From Sebastes aleutianus (Eukaryota > Chordata > Actinopteri > Perciformes > Sebastidae), in contig CAKAKS010000001.1 of NCBI GenBank assembly GCA_916700875.1, positions 11,471,741 through 11,535,740 of the forward strand: 64,000 bases of DNA, in the 5' to 3' direction. Shown in pieces: positions 1-14,100 of the stretch (the first letter of the stretch is position 1; the number at the start of each line of letters is the position of its first letter). A program made the translations under genes and the position numbers. The notes beneath the pieces were generated by a model that was given only the letters and a program-made list of their open reading frames with translations, made no database searches and was not told the origin of the DNA.

Positions 1-1230
1 GGGGAGGGAGAAAGAGAGAGAGAGAGAGAGCAACATAGAAAAAGAAGAGAGAGAGAGAAAATCCATCCATGACCAATCAACTCTAACTACCTGTCTGGCT
101 TTTTAGCTGCAGATGTTATTTGGAAAAGAGGGGGAAAAAAAATGTGCCCGTTCCAGATGTAAGATGTACAAAGGGAAGGCAGGCTGGTACCTCCACCCAC
201 CGAGAAAGAGGCTGGACCCTTCCACACCCACCCAGCTTTTGATATGGCTGATGTTGTTTTTGCTCTTTGCCTACGCCATTTCCTTCACAGAAATATGTGA
301 TGCGTTGCGTCACCTTACACTAAATTTAGACGGTATGAAAGATAAAATAAAATATGATTGATGCAGTCTCGCTGGCATGCTGAGATCTCACTGGAACTTC
401 ACCCTAGGAATGTTTGCGGATCATTTATTCAGGTAAAAAAAGTATATAAATATTCATACGAATGGGTTTATAGTGGTTATAATCCAACACGCTTTAAAAA
501 AGCCTTTGTTATTAGATTTTTAGTCAGGGCTTTTAATTTATAAACCCTGAAACGTTACTTTCTATTTGGATCAGAGGTCTTAAGAACACATAGAAAAGGT
601 TTACTTCATATTGTTTATGGGTGCTTTGCTTTACACCTTGAACTGCAGGTATTGCCTGAAATAATGAGCATCTTGAGTACCTGCATTTGTTAAGTGTAAG
701 GTGACTGAACCAGGGTGGAATAGTTTACTTTGTTGTATTTGTGTATTTGGTTCATTTAGTTTCACCCTGCACCACAATAAACAATCCAGGGCCTGTAAAC
801 AAAGCTCCTATTGGTCAGGGTGTTTATTGTCCAGTGGTTGTCGTCTGCAAGGTATCAGGTTCTTGTTTTTAAATTGTAGGCCTTTAAAATGTACCTTGAT
901 ATTACGTCCACTAAAAGTCAGTGTTTTTGCCACTGAAATACTGAATAATATACATTAAGAAAATAAAAAAGGAGTAGGCGAGCTAAAAAGAAAGCAGTTA
1001 AACCAGTAAATCAGGTTAAAGCCCAGTGCAGAGTTGCTAAAAGTGTGTTGTAGGTCAAAGAAATCCATTAGCTCAACCCAAAATGAAATGTGGGATGTTT
1101 TGCATTGCCAGTTGTAAGTCATCACTCCTCCGTATACTCCTCTTGTGAAACCCATTTTTAAATGTGAATCATATAATTGTCCATAGCCCTGCAGCTACCT
1201 GAGCAGGGGAGGAACACATGGTGGAGTTAA

Positions 1231-1257
<27 letters not shown>
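1231..1257. repeat. (TG)n microsatellite
   Basis: About 13 uninterrupted TG units. Confidence 0.95.
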
Positions 1258-1262
<5 letters not shown>

Positions 1263-2359
1263 AGGTTTAGAGAGGCACTTAGAACTTCTAAAGGTCCAAA
1301 CACTTTTAGTTTGGTAATATCCTATTCCTGCATTTCCTCTTACCTTTGCAGGTAAGGACTCAAGGACGATTGTATGTGATGGATAACTCTAATGTTTAGT
1401 ATGTTATTTTTTCCTCCTGACAACTCTTTTATTTTATTCTTAGACTACATGTCTAAAATAAAGTAACTGATTGCAATAAAAAAAATGTATTCTTTTTTTG
1501 CTTTTAGCTGTTACAGCACTTCATGAGTTTGTTTGTGGCATTAACACATCTCACTTGACTCGATGTCTCTATCTGTACGCTCACTTCCTTCCTATTCTGT
1601 GTCTCGTGGATAACCAGAGAGTGAAAAAAAGAGTTGCACAGGCAGAGAGAGAGAGGAAAACAACCAAACACTGTAGTTAAAGCTAGTTAAAAATGGAAGC
1701 CCTCAGCTGGTTAAAACCTTGTAGAAAATAATAAGATGTCAAGTGAGACAACATGCAAGGTGCATCACACCTTGGCCTCACACAGAGCTCGGGGGGCTAA
1801 AGTCATTACAAGATATCAGCTTTTTGAAGTTTGGGGACTGACAAATTACCTTGTTGAACCACACTGGTTTGAGTGAGGCATGTCTGTCAAACGTATGATA
1901 AAAGTGCAGCCTAAGGCTGCTGCTGATCTTGGACGGATAAGTGTGAAACAGATTAATGTGCGTTCAGCGGAGTAAACTTGTGAGGTAGTGGTAAATTAAG
2001 ATACATTTAAACTTCAACCTCTGGTCCCCACAAGGTAAACTGTAAATACATTTGCTTAGAGCCAGACTTGCAAACTCTAGAGGAACGAAAAAGGTCACAA
2101 GATATGAAACAAAAAATGAGTTGGCCGCAGAAACGTTATTGATTTTAATATGCAAATAAAGCCTTTCGGAGTGTTGTGAGATTGGAATACAACGGAGAAA
2201 CAACAACTTGTTTTGATAAACAAATAAGTTTTAGTGCATAATAATAGATATTATATTATTGGATTATAACTATTGTTGTGTTCATGTCTTCATTGCTTTA
2301 TTGTTGCAGTTGATAAACATGGAGCTAATTTTAATTTATTTATATATATTTTATATATT

Positions 2360-2410
2360 ACTTGCAGGGTAGCTTCCCCCCTGGGGATCAATAAAGCCTT
2401 ATTGATATCA
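2360..2410 (+). repeat. LINE-type 3' tail fragment
   Basis: GGGGATCAATAAAGCCTTAT resembles the 3' ends of many fish LINE/SINE elements (GGGATCAATAAAGT..). A longer relative ends at 34060-34112. Confidence 0.5.
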
Positions 2411-2440
2411 TTTATTTATTGATTAGATGTTGTACTGTTA

Positions 2441-2648
2441 ATCTGAATCTGCTAAATTAACTATGTTAGTAATTAAAGCTTTAAAATAAATGTAGTGAAG
2501 TAAAAAGTACAATATTTGCCTCTGAGATGTAGCGGAGTAGAAGTATAAAGTGGCATAAAAGGGAAATACTCAAGTATTGTACAAGTACCTCAAATGTGTA
2601 TTTAAGTACAGTGCTTGAGTAAATGTACTTAGTTGCTTTCCACCACTG
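2441..2648 (-). mobile_element. hAT-like non-autonomous element, terminal part
   Basis: Read on the minus strand it begins CAGTGGTGGAAAGCAACTAA and continues with the AGTACATTTACTCAAG pattern. Relatives occur at 30730-30925, 31250-31460, 32219-32360 and 32957-33230. The CAGTGGTGG terminus is typical of hAT elements; no transposase is present. Confidence 0.7.
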
Positions 2649-3749
2649 CTAAGTGAGTTGAGAGATGCCATGAGGTTAACTAATGCTAGCTAGTTTAGCA
2701 GCGTTATTTCCGTTGCTGCAGGTAATCAAATTTGATTTACGGCAAACTCTGGCATGCCACGGACAATCATTAATTCACTTTGGCCTCAGCAATATGCCGT
2801 TTAATTAGTCTCCAAATCCGCACGCGGAAAAAACAGGCACATGCATGTGATATGAGCACACAGAACAATATCCGCTAGCGGAAAAACAATCTCGTGAGCG
2901 ATAATTTCTGCTGCACGGGTACAAATGTGGTCCCGCGTTCGACACTCCCTTCGCGCTTGCGACTGCTCAACACTCACTCACTCGGGACGGAATAGACAGT
3001 GGCTGATGTCTCCAAACATGACAAGAGTTACGATGCACTTTAACGTTTGCTACGAAAATAAAAGCTTACCTCAAGTTTTGATAGACACATTCGCCAAGGA
3101 GCCTTTCTCTCCTCACTCCGTCAGCTCGCCCCCCATATTTTACAAAATCTCTTCGGATCTACACGATTCACATGAATGACCTGGGGTTGACACGAAAAAA
3201 GGAGAATGTCATCAAAGGCAATGAATTTGCAGGTATGTCAGCATATTTGTTATCTTCATGGTTTACTCACCAATTAATTGCTGTCCTTTATGGCAGCAAC
3301 AGGAGAGGTTGATGATCAGACAGATAGCAGATAAACCCTGCACATCAACGGTGTCTGTTACACATCGATGACTAACGATTCATTTGAAATATTGATCTGA
3401 ATAGTCAACATCACTCACTTAGAACTGCTAGTTTCAGCGTGTCATCCATTCATCCACTTTCGAAGGCTTATCTTGGTCCAAGTCGTACTTCTCCCGAGTC
3501 TTCTGACTCTGCCCCGCCTCCACCGAGGTCAGATGACGGTAACCGGTCAGGTAATATCAGCAGTCAAAGTCAGTAGTTCTCCTCTGCTGAGAACAACCTG
3601 AGCAAGGATCTTTCTCCCCATCCTGAGTCATCTTAAAATGTACCTCACTCAGAGGTCATCCATACCATAATAACACTACTGTAAGAGCAAAGGAAGTCAG
3701 ACGGCAGCAGGCGGTACTACAGTTTAGCACACAGCTGCTCACGTTACCG

Positions 3750-4060
3750 CAGTTTCACAAGCGTGTCGGAGAACTTCGGTGACCTTCAGGTAGCGTAAAA
3801 ACGCGAAAATGTCTCTCTCTAGAGCCAGTGTTTGGTTTGTCCGTTCTGGGCTAATGTGGAAACATGGCGAAGCAACATGGTGGACTCTGTGAAGAGGACC
3901 CGCTCCCTATGTAGATATGAAGGGCTCATTCTAAGCTAACGAAAACACAACGACTCTTATTTTCAGGTGATTATACACTAATGAAAACATAGTTATGAAT
4001 ATTATATTCCATTTTTCTGCTAATAGATCCTACCGAAATGTTACACACTGTTACTTTAAA
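3750..4060 (-). mobile_element. Small DNA transposon family D, copy 1
   Basis: Inverted relative to the copy at 36305-36600; shared stretches include AGTGTTTGGTTTGTCCGTTC and the GTGATTATACACTAATGAAA region. The terminal motif CTTTAA lies at 4054-4059. Confidence 0.65.
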
Positions 4061-4533
4061 AGATTTCCATCTTTCTAAATTCCTGTTTGAGGATTTGAAA
4101 ACACAGAGGAGTAGCGAAGTGTGGCATGCATTTTCTTACTGCCACGCGATGTCTATGGAAAGCCGCAGCAGCCGCTCTGAGCTGCCACTGTTTGATTTTG
4201 CGGCGAAGTGTGCAGCCGTACTAAAAGCTGGGGATAGTTTAACTTTCAAACACAGGGCTTTCATCCAGGAGACCGCTGCTCGTGTCCTGTGCGTTAAGTT
4301 TAATTTCCACTTAACAAATGTACCTAAACCTAACTAAGTGGGTTTGTTGCCTGTTTGAATTCACAACTTTAACCCGGTGTTTACTGTGACCGTAAAGTGA
4401 CGCCAAGGGGTCTGACAAAGCGTCAGTATGTGAGGAGTTAGGATGAAATTATGTTGTATTTTCTCATTATATATCCACACAGTTGTTGTTTCAGCCTCTA
4501 TTTAGAGGTACTTTTTCTAAAATCATCATGCAT

Positions 4534-4887
4534 TTATAATGTTAGAGATGGAAATATGGGAGAAGAAAGTGTAGGTGAGTTCTCTTTAGCAATGCCTGAG
4601 CCCTCAAACTCCCCCAGACTGACTCTCAGGAGCCTCTCCTCTATGTTGAGGGAAAAAAGCTCTGAGTTTGTGGGCAGAGGAATGCAGCTCACATCTTTGC
4701 CATAGCAGCCGTAGAGGTAATGCGCTCGCATGTTGGCGCTTGTCGAGGTGAGCGCACCTCCCTCTTCTGTATTAATAACCGCATGTCCTATTGCTGTACC
4801 AACTGGGCTGTGTTTTACTGGGCCAGGGCTTTTGCTTACGGGAAGATAGATGATGAACTCCCCCACCCCTTCCTCTAATTTACACAA
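4534..4887 (-). other. Unexplained open block, possibly a conserved element
   Basis: A 117-codon open frame on the minus strand (contains ANMRAHYLYGCYGKDV and PLPTNSELFSLNIEERLL) in a stretch richer in CpG than its surroundings (4700-4760). No splice sites convincingly bound it, and the opposite strand is also partly open. It may be non-coding conserved sequence. I do not recognise a protein family. Confidence 0.2.
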
Positions 4888-5863
4888 TTACTTCCCCCGA
4901 TGTCTGTTTCGCTGAAAGGTTCAGGGATCGCCCTGAATGAACAACCCTCGCACATCCCCACCCTGTCATCCTTCACAATGCCAAGAGCAGACTTAAAAAA
5001 TGTGAATATGGCATTAAAGAAATTGAACAATAGAGTGCAAGGACTTAATTTACGACTGAAATAGTTAAAAATAGCTCTGTTTAGTATTCACACCAATAAC
5101 GCCACAGTTCACAAATCCTGACAGGAAAAGAGATGCCTGCCTTTTTTTTGTGCAGAAAAATGTTTACATAAGCGCATCATCCGTGACAATTGACTTATAC
5201 ATAGAAGGAATTGTTATTAAGATACAGTCAACTGTCAAGAGCTTGCCGTGAAAGAGAAAATCACTGGTGATGACAATGATGGCTTCCTTTCCGTCTAATA
5301 TAAACATACCAGCATGATCACTTTTCCCCCCAGGGCAAAGTCATTGTTCCATTTTGAAAGCTCTCCGTGAATGCTTGAAATGTTCCCTTGATATTTTTTC
5401 CCTCTGCTCGTTTATTTGCTTGTATCCAGGTGATGTGCCAACCTGTCACATCAAGCACAGACGGCCTTATTTCCTCAGAGCAAAGGTCAAAACAATTGTC
5501 ATGGGAGGGATGGGCGTGTGCGTGTGGGGGGGTTGATAGACCACACTCAGTAGTTTTAGTTTGACGTGTTACAAACTACCCGAGGAAACAGACATTCTTA
5601 ACAACATGCTCACTAAGACGTGCTTGTGACTGAGGCTTTGACATCTTGGGAGATATTTTTCTGAGAGATCCATGATTTCTGTAGGAAATTACAACGTTCT
5701 TTATCAGTCGAAATCTCAAACTAGGGATGCACAGAAAATAATTTGATGCCTTTAATGCAGATTGTGTTTTATTGTATATTAAATTAAATTCAGCTGGCTT
5801 GTTTGATGATGATAAAGAGGCTAGTCACAATCTAAAAAAACATCACATGACTCATAAAGGGTA

Positions 5864-6438
5864 ATTAAAGCGGCAGTAGGCAGTATATTTTTGGCATCAT
5901 TGGGCAAAAGTTCCATAATAACCTTTCAGCATATTGTAATTCAAGTGTTCTGAGAGACTTCTGCACCTCCTCATGTCTCTGTTTTCAGGCTTTAAAAAAA
6001 TCTATCCCGTGACGGGAGACTGGCCAATCACAGGTCATTTCAGAGAGAGAGAGCGTTCCTATTGGCTGTTCATTCAACGGAGTCAGCTCTCAATCACTCG
6101 CGAACTCCGATCAAACGGTCAATCTAGGCAGCGCTGATCAAATATGAATCAATATTCTGTTACTGTAATGTCTATTTCTCGCCCCTAGTTTGACCGTCTG
6201 ATCGGAGTTTGCGAGTGATTGACAGCTGCTCAGAGACGGCAGGCTCCAGCTCGGCTCTGATTGGTTGTTTTCCTCCGGTCTGTGAAATCTTGCAAATGCC
6301 ATTAGGAGCGCCGGAGGACACAGAGGCACATGATTTTTTTCAGATTACCTGTCTCATGCACTACTGTCGGAAATAGTGACCGTTTTTTAGAAAGATAACT
6401 TTTTCAATCATATTTGCTCCAACCTGTCTACCCCAGCT
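5864..6438. mobile_element. MITE family A, copy 1 (diverged)
   Basis: Begins ATTAAAGCGGCAGTAGGCAG and ends in a degenerate CAGCTT. The core repeats the TGATCAAATATGAATCAATA block and the AAATCTTGCAAATG block found in the intact copy at 16784-17573. Long inverted arms surround the core. Confidence 0.7.
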
Positions 6439-8482
6439 TGGAGTCCAAACATCCAAGTTATCTTTCACTGCCACTTGGGGCCGCCACAGTGCAGATCTGA
6501 CATCAAGAATGCTTCTTTTTCAACACATCTGCAAGCATGGCCCATTTTGGAGGACAAATACTGAGCTGCTTTCCAGCTTCACTCTTTCTTCATAACACTT
6601 ATCACCAGTTACAGTACTGACCACATGTCTTAACCACAGAATTATTATATAGTATTAACACGTGTTAACAACACCTGTTGTCGTGAAGTGAGTTTTTTTC
6701 CAAGCTAGACCCACAGATGTGTTTAAAATCACACATCCCTTTGGGTCGTGAGAAAAAAAAAAAAGAGGGCGGAAATGTACATGCCTGCAGAGACATGACC
6801 TTACATTTCTTTCCACCAGAGATGAAAATATTGTCCTCAATTAGATGTCCTGCAGGTTAACCCTAGAAAGACAATTTGACTGATGAGTTTGCTGAACATT
6901 TGCAGAAACTTTAACATAGTAAAACATCTCAGATCAAAAGACTTTAAAATAGATATATAACAACTTGTAGATATATAAGGCGACATTACTTAAGAAAACA
7001 CAATAGTTAGAGTAGCTTTAGTCGCCATCCACCACTGCTTTTAGCTATCAAAACTAGAGTTGTAAAAATGCAGGCTGAGGCGTAGTGAGCGGAGTGATAT
7101 CGTCAGTCTGACAGTAGTGTTAGCATTCCCCGAAGGCAGTTTAAAGAACAGTGTAGGATGAGGTTGCATAATCAGTGCCTCAGATTCATGGAAAAGAGTG
7201 CCTGGTCTTTGAAAAAAAGATATACTGACACTTCCAAGACGTCTGGAGAGAAGCGTGTGGAGTAATACTCTTGGCAGCAACACAGGTGATTGTATCAAAT
7301 AGAAATTTGTAGCTTAATTGATACTAGTTGCTACAAGTCGTACTAACAAAAGGAGGTGAAGAAGTGGTGACATACGTCTCAATTTTAACGTGAAGTTGGG
7401 AGTTTGTTTCCTCAAGCTCATTTTAAAAGATTGAAGATTGTTTTTCATAAATGACTAAACCAATGGGGTTTTGACTTGGACACCAACTTAAAGAGGTACT
7501 GATCACTGCACACCACAAACGTGTTTTTTGAGGTGTAAACTAAATGATATGATGTGATGAAACACGTCAACGTCGGTGTTGATATTGACATTTCTTACCA
7601 AATTTATAAAAAATCTGAATTCCATGGGTTGAATATGGCTCAACACACCATCTACTGCCACTAGCCAGTATTTGCAGCGTTAACATTTGCATATTTTCAG
7701 TGTTTCGCAAAGAATTCTGTCACGGCTCATTGACCAGGTAAATCCAGGTGAAGGCTGTAACACGTTATTGCTTTCATTAATTAAATCCACGACAACCATC
7801 AATGCTAGAGGAGACTGTAAAAGTGAATTTTAGTTGGCAAGGGTGGAACGTTTCTTATCGTTTACACACTTAACTTTGCGGTAAAGCAGACTATTTTTCT
7901 CTCCTTTTATCAGAGATATTTGTATTTTAATCTAGCTAGATGTTTATCAGATTAACATCTATTAACGTTCTGGTTTATATTAGAGTAATACATTCTGTCA
8001 AAAGTGCTAGGAAGTGTTTTAGGAACAATAAAAAGATTATTTGGGTGTTTTTTGCTGCTTATACAAAAGGCTGTTTAAATGTACAAAAGCAACTTTTACA
8101 TGTTTTTCTACTGTACCTCCTCTCTCCCTCTTGTGCTCCAAGTGCTGCAAAAACAATTATTTGTGTGCGATCATGTCTGATTTTTAGTTGTTTGTGTCTT
8201 CAAAGCCTCTGTACACCCACACAGGTGTTTTCAGTTATTCTGGCTGATAAGACCTCAGGTTGAAGGTGGGCCGGAGCTTTGATGGGAATTTATTTGGTCA
8301 CAAATCTTCATCTACCGATAACAATGATAGAGGTGTAATTTATCCTGCCCCAACAGGTTCAATAAAGCTAACAGCAGACTCAGGAAGATGTCACTCAATT
8401 AGTCTATACATGCCCACACAGTCCTGAGAAGAGGTCTAATCATCCAGATTAACTGAAAACACCTGTGTGGGAGTTCAGAGGC
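6439..8482. other. Intergenic AT-rich sequence
   Basis: No gene, clear repeat or structured element seen; simple A runs occur near 6752-6763. Confidence 0.4.
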
Positions 8483-9194
8483 TTTAAAAGCTGCAATGTG
8501 TTGTACATGGCCAAATGTTCCAAACAAATATAGGGGGCAGAATTTCACCCCTGGGTCCACGTGGCGTCGGATAATAGACCTTTTCAAACTTGACAACGTA
8601 AACATTGTAAATTAGCACCTTTGTATTTCCTGTCGCAATGTTTCTTAATGCAGTAGCTGACAGGAAGTAAACTTGGACCAAGCTGTTGCCCTAGCAGCAC
8701 ATTAGCCCTCTGTGTGTTTACTGCGCCACTAACCGGGGCTGTACGGTCTGTGGCAGAAACGAGAAAACGAACCGTATCCCGGTCCCGTCATCCCCCCCGC
8801 CAAGAGAACACCCCGCCTGGAAGAGAGCGGGCGCAGCTCCGGGAGACAGGCCCCAAGTCAGCGGATGTAGCAACATCGAATCCAGCAAGCGCAAACCAAA
8901 GCGCCAGGGGTCACAGCAGGCTGGTGCCGCTGTGCAACGGAAAGTTTACTGATCCGGTGGGGAGTTGGGGCGGTCCGTGATCAGACCTCCGGCACCTTCA
9001 ACGTGATTGAAAAGCCCGTGATCGGGGCAGCTCTACTTCTTGGTGGCGAGCAGGACTGGCTGGTTAACATGCTCATTTCAGTAGATATCTCTGCACCACA
9101 ATAGATGTCTTTGACATAACGAGCACACTGTTGATCATGTTAGTTCATGTTTTAAACTCAAATTCTGTCCAGATCTCACACATTGCACCTTTAA
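8483..9194. mobile_element. MITE family B, copy 1
   Basis: Starts TTAAAAGCTGCAATGTGTTG and ends CACACATTGCACCTTTAA. The inside shares CCAAACAAATA..GGGGGC and the GGGTCC stretch with the copy at 24104-24781. No open frame resembles a transposase. Confidence 0.7.
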
Positions 9195-9328
9195 AGTTGC
9201 AACAACCACAACATCCTTGGAAGTTTTCAATGTTTTCATGTTAGGAAAATCACACGCAAATTATGTTTTGTTTGTGCTAAAATGCCCCTTAACAGTACAA
9301 ATGATTCACTATGGATGAAAGACAATTC

Positions 9329-9362
<34 letters not shown>
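9329..9362. repeat. (AC)n microsatellite
   Basis: About 17 AC units, followed by scattered CACACA runs to 9510. Confidence 0.95.
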
Positions 9363-9363
<1 letters not shown>

Positions 9364-9734
9364 CTTTTAATAAGGCAGATGGCAGAACAAGGTGGTTTTA
9401 TGCAACACAAACTGCCCGTACTGAACTTTACTCACACATTCTTCACAGGGGGCACAAACACACTCACGAACAAAACACACCTGTTCTCCTAAGAGCACAA
9501 ACACACACAGGATGACAAGATTGTCCTCAGATGGAGAACAGACTGTCATGACTGTCCTGTCCCATATCGTGTGACTGCTGGATTAGAGAAAAGGGCAATA
9601 TTTCCCTAATGGCCTAGTGTTTTGGCTGCCACACGCAGAGGTGATACCTGCAGCCTCACATGCACAGCACACCTGCCTTGTCCCTGTGTGGTTTTACTGT
9701 AATAGTAAGGCACTAATACAAACCCAACTAGGTA

Positions 9735-10140
9735 TTTAAAGGGTCAGTTCACCCAAATTACAAAAGAAACATCTATTCTCACGTACCTCTCGTGGCTTCT
9801 AGCCATGCAGACGGTTATATTTGCGTATATAATACTACTATTTTCTCTCCACTGAAGTACACAGAGCAAACTACCATTCTTTATATAAATGTGTGTGTGC
9901 GCTTTGACATTTTGGTGCATGTTTGTGTGTCAATAGCTCCAGGCTGGTTCAGTCAAACCCTGGACTGGAATTCAAGTCAACCACAGAGGGGGGATTTCCA
10001 CGTGCCTCTCGGTTGTCTTTGGAACATAAAATTGTGCGTCATCCCGTGGCTGCATCCGCCTCACTTCCTCGTGGCTACGGGGCACAAAACTGTTCAGCTG
10101 GCAGTGAAGTAACGCCTGACTCACACTTCAGGTAAAGGCT
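9735..10140. mobile_element. Small transposon family E fragment
   Basis: Starts TTAAAGGGTCAGTTCACCCA, a terminal sequence common in teleost short transposons. The right end is degraded; a second truncated start with AAGTTCAC follows at about 10223. Confidence 0.5.
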
Positions 10141-10454
10141 TAATCAATTTATATCATTATGAAGTCTCGCTTTGAAGCCTGGACTTCAGTGCCATCCAGT
10201 GGTGACATCAAAGATGGGTGCTTATTACAATTAAAGGAAAAGTTCACATTAATAAAAATCATAAAACGAGTACTCACATACCCATATATACATTGAAAAC
10301 ACTGCTTGTTGTTTGAATAGGACCTTTTCACAGCAGCCAAGTTGACATGTCATTGCTAAGGGTAAACACAAGTGTAATTGATCAAATTAATGACGGCCCT
10401 GTTCCATTTAGATGAGTCAGGGCCGTGGTATTGTGCATGCTGGCTCACTGGAAT

Positions 10455-10608
10455 GGCCTCCGGTCTGTGAAATCTTGCAGATGCCGCTAGGAGCACCGGA
10501 AACACAGAGGCATATGATTTTTTTTCAGATTACCTGTCTCATGCACTACTGTCAGGATATAGCGACTGTTTTAATCATATTTACTCCAATCTCACCTATA
10601 CTTCAGCT
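10455..10608. mobile_element. MITE family A, right-end fragment
   Basis: Repeats GGTCTGTGAAATCTTGCA.. and GATTACCTGTCTCATGCACT from 6280-6370, ending CTTCAGCTTTAA. Directly abuts the next element at 10609. Confidence 0.65.
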
Positions 10609-11138
10609 TTAAAGGAGCAATATGTAGCACTGACAGCTAGAGTTTAAAATGAGTAACGCTCCTCCGGTGAGCTGATAGCAGTTAGTGCACGTTTTCACAA
10701 TTTGAGGGTTACCTTCTAGACACGACCGTGTTAGCCTCTGGCCACCAGCAGTAGTCGGAATCACTTCACCGGCTGTGTGTCTCAAATACTCGCTGTCTTG
10801 ATAACCCAGCTGCACACGGACCGCAGAGAGATGTGTTGACGCTTTTCAGGTCGGGTAGAATCTAATGTTAACGTTATCTCTGTTGATCTAGTCCGTTAGC
10901 TTGCTTCTACGGCTGCAGAAGGCTGTGGTTGGTGCCAATTTGTTTCATATGTGGGAACAGGGTGTCGAAATGGGCAGTGGACGGGATCACACCGACCGGA
11001 ATGGATATTTCAAAGGAGAACATACTGGCTGGTGTTGTCGCAGAAGCCAGTATTTCAATTTAGCATGTTTCCTCTGATAACATATCATGATCATTTTATG
11101 ATTTATTACAGTAAATATATTACATATTGGCCCTTTAA
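10609..11138. mobile_element. MITE family F
   Basis: Terminal inverted repeats TTAAAGGAGCAATATGTAGC and the reverse of ATATTACATATTGGCCCTTTAA. 530 bp, no coding capacity recognised. Confidence 0.65.
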
Positions 11139-14100
11139 CTTTGGAAGACACCCACTTTATTTGTCTCGCTCAGACTGTTGAAGCCTCATATTATCTTAAA
11201 TTGACCTTTAAAAGTGGATTTTGTCCCTATCACGTACATTGAAATTGCTTTAGAAATGAATCTCTCTAGACAGGAGGAACAATAACAGTGAACAATAATG
11301 CTTTCATTGGACATGCGGTTTCGCAAGTATTGTTTTACAACAATGAAAAAATGTGCACTAATCCTTTCAGGAGGAAAAAGGACATTGTGGGTTTTTGATA
11401 ATGAGGAAAACGTATCCTGGTCTTTTATGTCTTTTTCAATAACCAGATGTCAGCTGATAATCCTGTGAACATAATGAGAACAGATTCTGTGTTGCAAATA
11501 TGTTAAATGTTAAATGAGTTTCAAAATGAGTCTCAAAATCTACTTGCAACTCATCCAACAATGTCTGGGCAATATCGAAAGGCAGTGTTGCCCAGGATGC
11601 TTCATTCTTCATCAACTTGTAAACCTGGAAAGTTTAACCACCAGAAAAATGTCAGTCAAATAGCTGATAAAGTGCTAAACACAGTCAGGAAATTCAAAAC
11701 TACTAACATGTCACATATCACAATACAGATATACGTCTACAGTATGTAACCTAACCAGTCTGCTAACGAGCACAATCATTAGAGCTTCTAGTACTTAGGT
11801 CACTTTTCATCAACTAATGATATCTAATATGACATTAACAATAACAACAAATAACAAAACCTAAATACTGCTGAATGAGCCTCCAAGTTGCAGATAATCA
11901 AGCAGCATGTCCACTCACATTGGCCATGTTTGTCCCTCTCATAGCTGGATGAGCCGTACTTGTAGTCCACTTTTCAAAGTGGATTGTTTCTTTCATTGTT
12001 TCAAGAATACAGGTTAGCTGTTGTTGATGAGCCACCTCTTTTCCAAGGAGGAAAAACAAAAGTGATTTAGTTACCTAACCCCAAAAAAAGACTGAAAACT
12101 TAACTTCAAGAATACTTAATCATCTCTTATCATTTCACTAATCTCTTTGTTCTGGACATATTTTAAATTTTTTTAATGTTGAATTCACAGATAATTCCAG
12201 TGGTGTTTGAGAATCATATTATTCTAACTTAACTAATATTTTGCCCTGGTTTACTGGTAAAAAAAAAAGAAGACAAAATGTGTGAATCAAAACCAGCTGG
12301 GACTTACTTTATTCAGGTAAATGTTACAGGGAGATAAAAAAAACAATGGATAGATATGTTCATCTCAACAATCCATGAATGAATATCCACCATCAGCAGG
12401 CATGCATAAACTAATCAATAAAGTTTGACTAAATGGACAAAATGCACTTTCTTTCAACACATGTTGAGTCAGCCCAGCCATCATCTACTCATACCAATAA
12501 TACAGTGTAATACAATTTAATTCGCATTGACATAAGCAGTAAATACGTACGAGCCTTGTTTTCTTGTCAATTCAAATTGCCTCTCACCACATGCTGGTGT
12601 TTTACAGTCAGTATTTCAGGTCACAGACAAGGCAATAAAAGAAAATACAGAAGATCAAAACAGTAGAAATCATAGATAAATCTCAAAACTACTTTAGTCT
12701 GATACTATAGTAGATACTTGAAAGCCAAATTTTAACATTTTTCTTATTACTAAAATGACTAAAAATAATGAGCCCTAAACACACATCAGGTTACCAACAT
12801 CAAGATCACAATCTTCTTTTCCCACATATTTACGTACTGGCTTCAAAATTACAGAATCAAAAGAAGGACTTAAAGATGACAAACCGTAGGACTAAAATAA
12901 AAAGTTAAAAAAAACAGGGCCGTATTTAAAACATTTTAAAAAAGGGGATTTTATACTAAACATAAAACATTTCTATCAACAAACTAGAACACAATATTTA
13001 AAAAAAAAGATCATGACAACAGATCCGAGCTGCAAAACCAGCTATTAGCAAGGGCGGATTAAGCATACACTTAAAAATATAATTGTTCAGCTGCCGTAAA
13101 AGCGAGAGATTTTTATTTACAGAAAAAGAAGTTAATTAAGTCTGATACGAAGGGAAGTATTGAAAATCATTAATGAAGGACTTTGTCATGAACTCAAGCC
13201 AAAAGTAAATCCTACTGTAGGGATGGCATCCTGCTCCTACTGAATCCTCGCTACAAAGAGAACATTACATATAGTAAAAATGTAATATTTAGGTAAATTA
13301 TCAGGGCGACTTTAATGACCTGAATTAGTTGAAGAAGTAAAGTTCACAGCGAAGGAATTTGAAACATCCTTTGCGGACAACAGGAGGGAATTTGATTAGT
13401 TAAAGATGGTATCCAACAGCCAACATTTGGCTCATAAATACAGGATCATAAACACATACGCACAGAGCGACTGTATGCTCATAAGAGCACCGATATACAC
13501 GAGTGCAAACAATTATGGGGTTGAGTTCTTTATGGGGTTCCTGTAAAGGTGACGTGATGGTACTCTGATGTCATTTTCTGACATATACCTCATTATCATG
13601 TTGTAATAAATAAGATAATCTGTTTTCATAGGCTTGTAATCAATCTTTAGTGCATCATTGAAATACAATGAAAACCGTGTTAATATCACGGTGTAAATAT
13701 ACACCTAGAGCTAGTTAATAATCTATTTGCCTTGTTTTTAACTTTTTGTAGGTAATACTTTAAAAGAAAAACATTATAGTCAGGGCAGCTGTGTTGTTTT
13801 TATAGAGCTCGTAATACTCCCGAGAATGTTTTGTGTACTGCTCTCATGATCATTTTTCACTACAGATGATTTTATAATCACTGTAATGAAAACACTCTCA
13901 GGTTATCACAGATGTTAATGGGCTTGATATGAATTCATACTCGGAAAAAATGCCAGAAAAAGTCAGCAGGTTTGTGTATTTGCAGGTTCTGCAAGTTTAG
14001 ATAAGCATAATATAAACTTAACTAGATTTGATTTGAAAGGATTAAAAAAACAAAACAATGAATGACACTGCTCTCTTCCTTAAATGTCAGATGTGTCCCT

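Larger units (their letters stand above)
1..5863. other. Intergenic region, left end
   Basis: No recognisable gene. It opens with a purine (GA)n tract (1-60) and holds a TG microsatellite (1231-1257), a LINE-type 3' tail (2360-2410), a hAT-like element end (2441-2648), and a small transposon copy ending at 4060. The rest is AT-rich single-copy-looking sequence. The nearest expected neighbour gene (fgf18, by human synteny) was not found. Confidence 0.6.
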
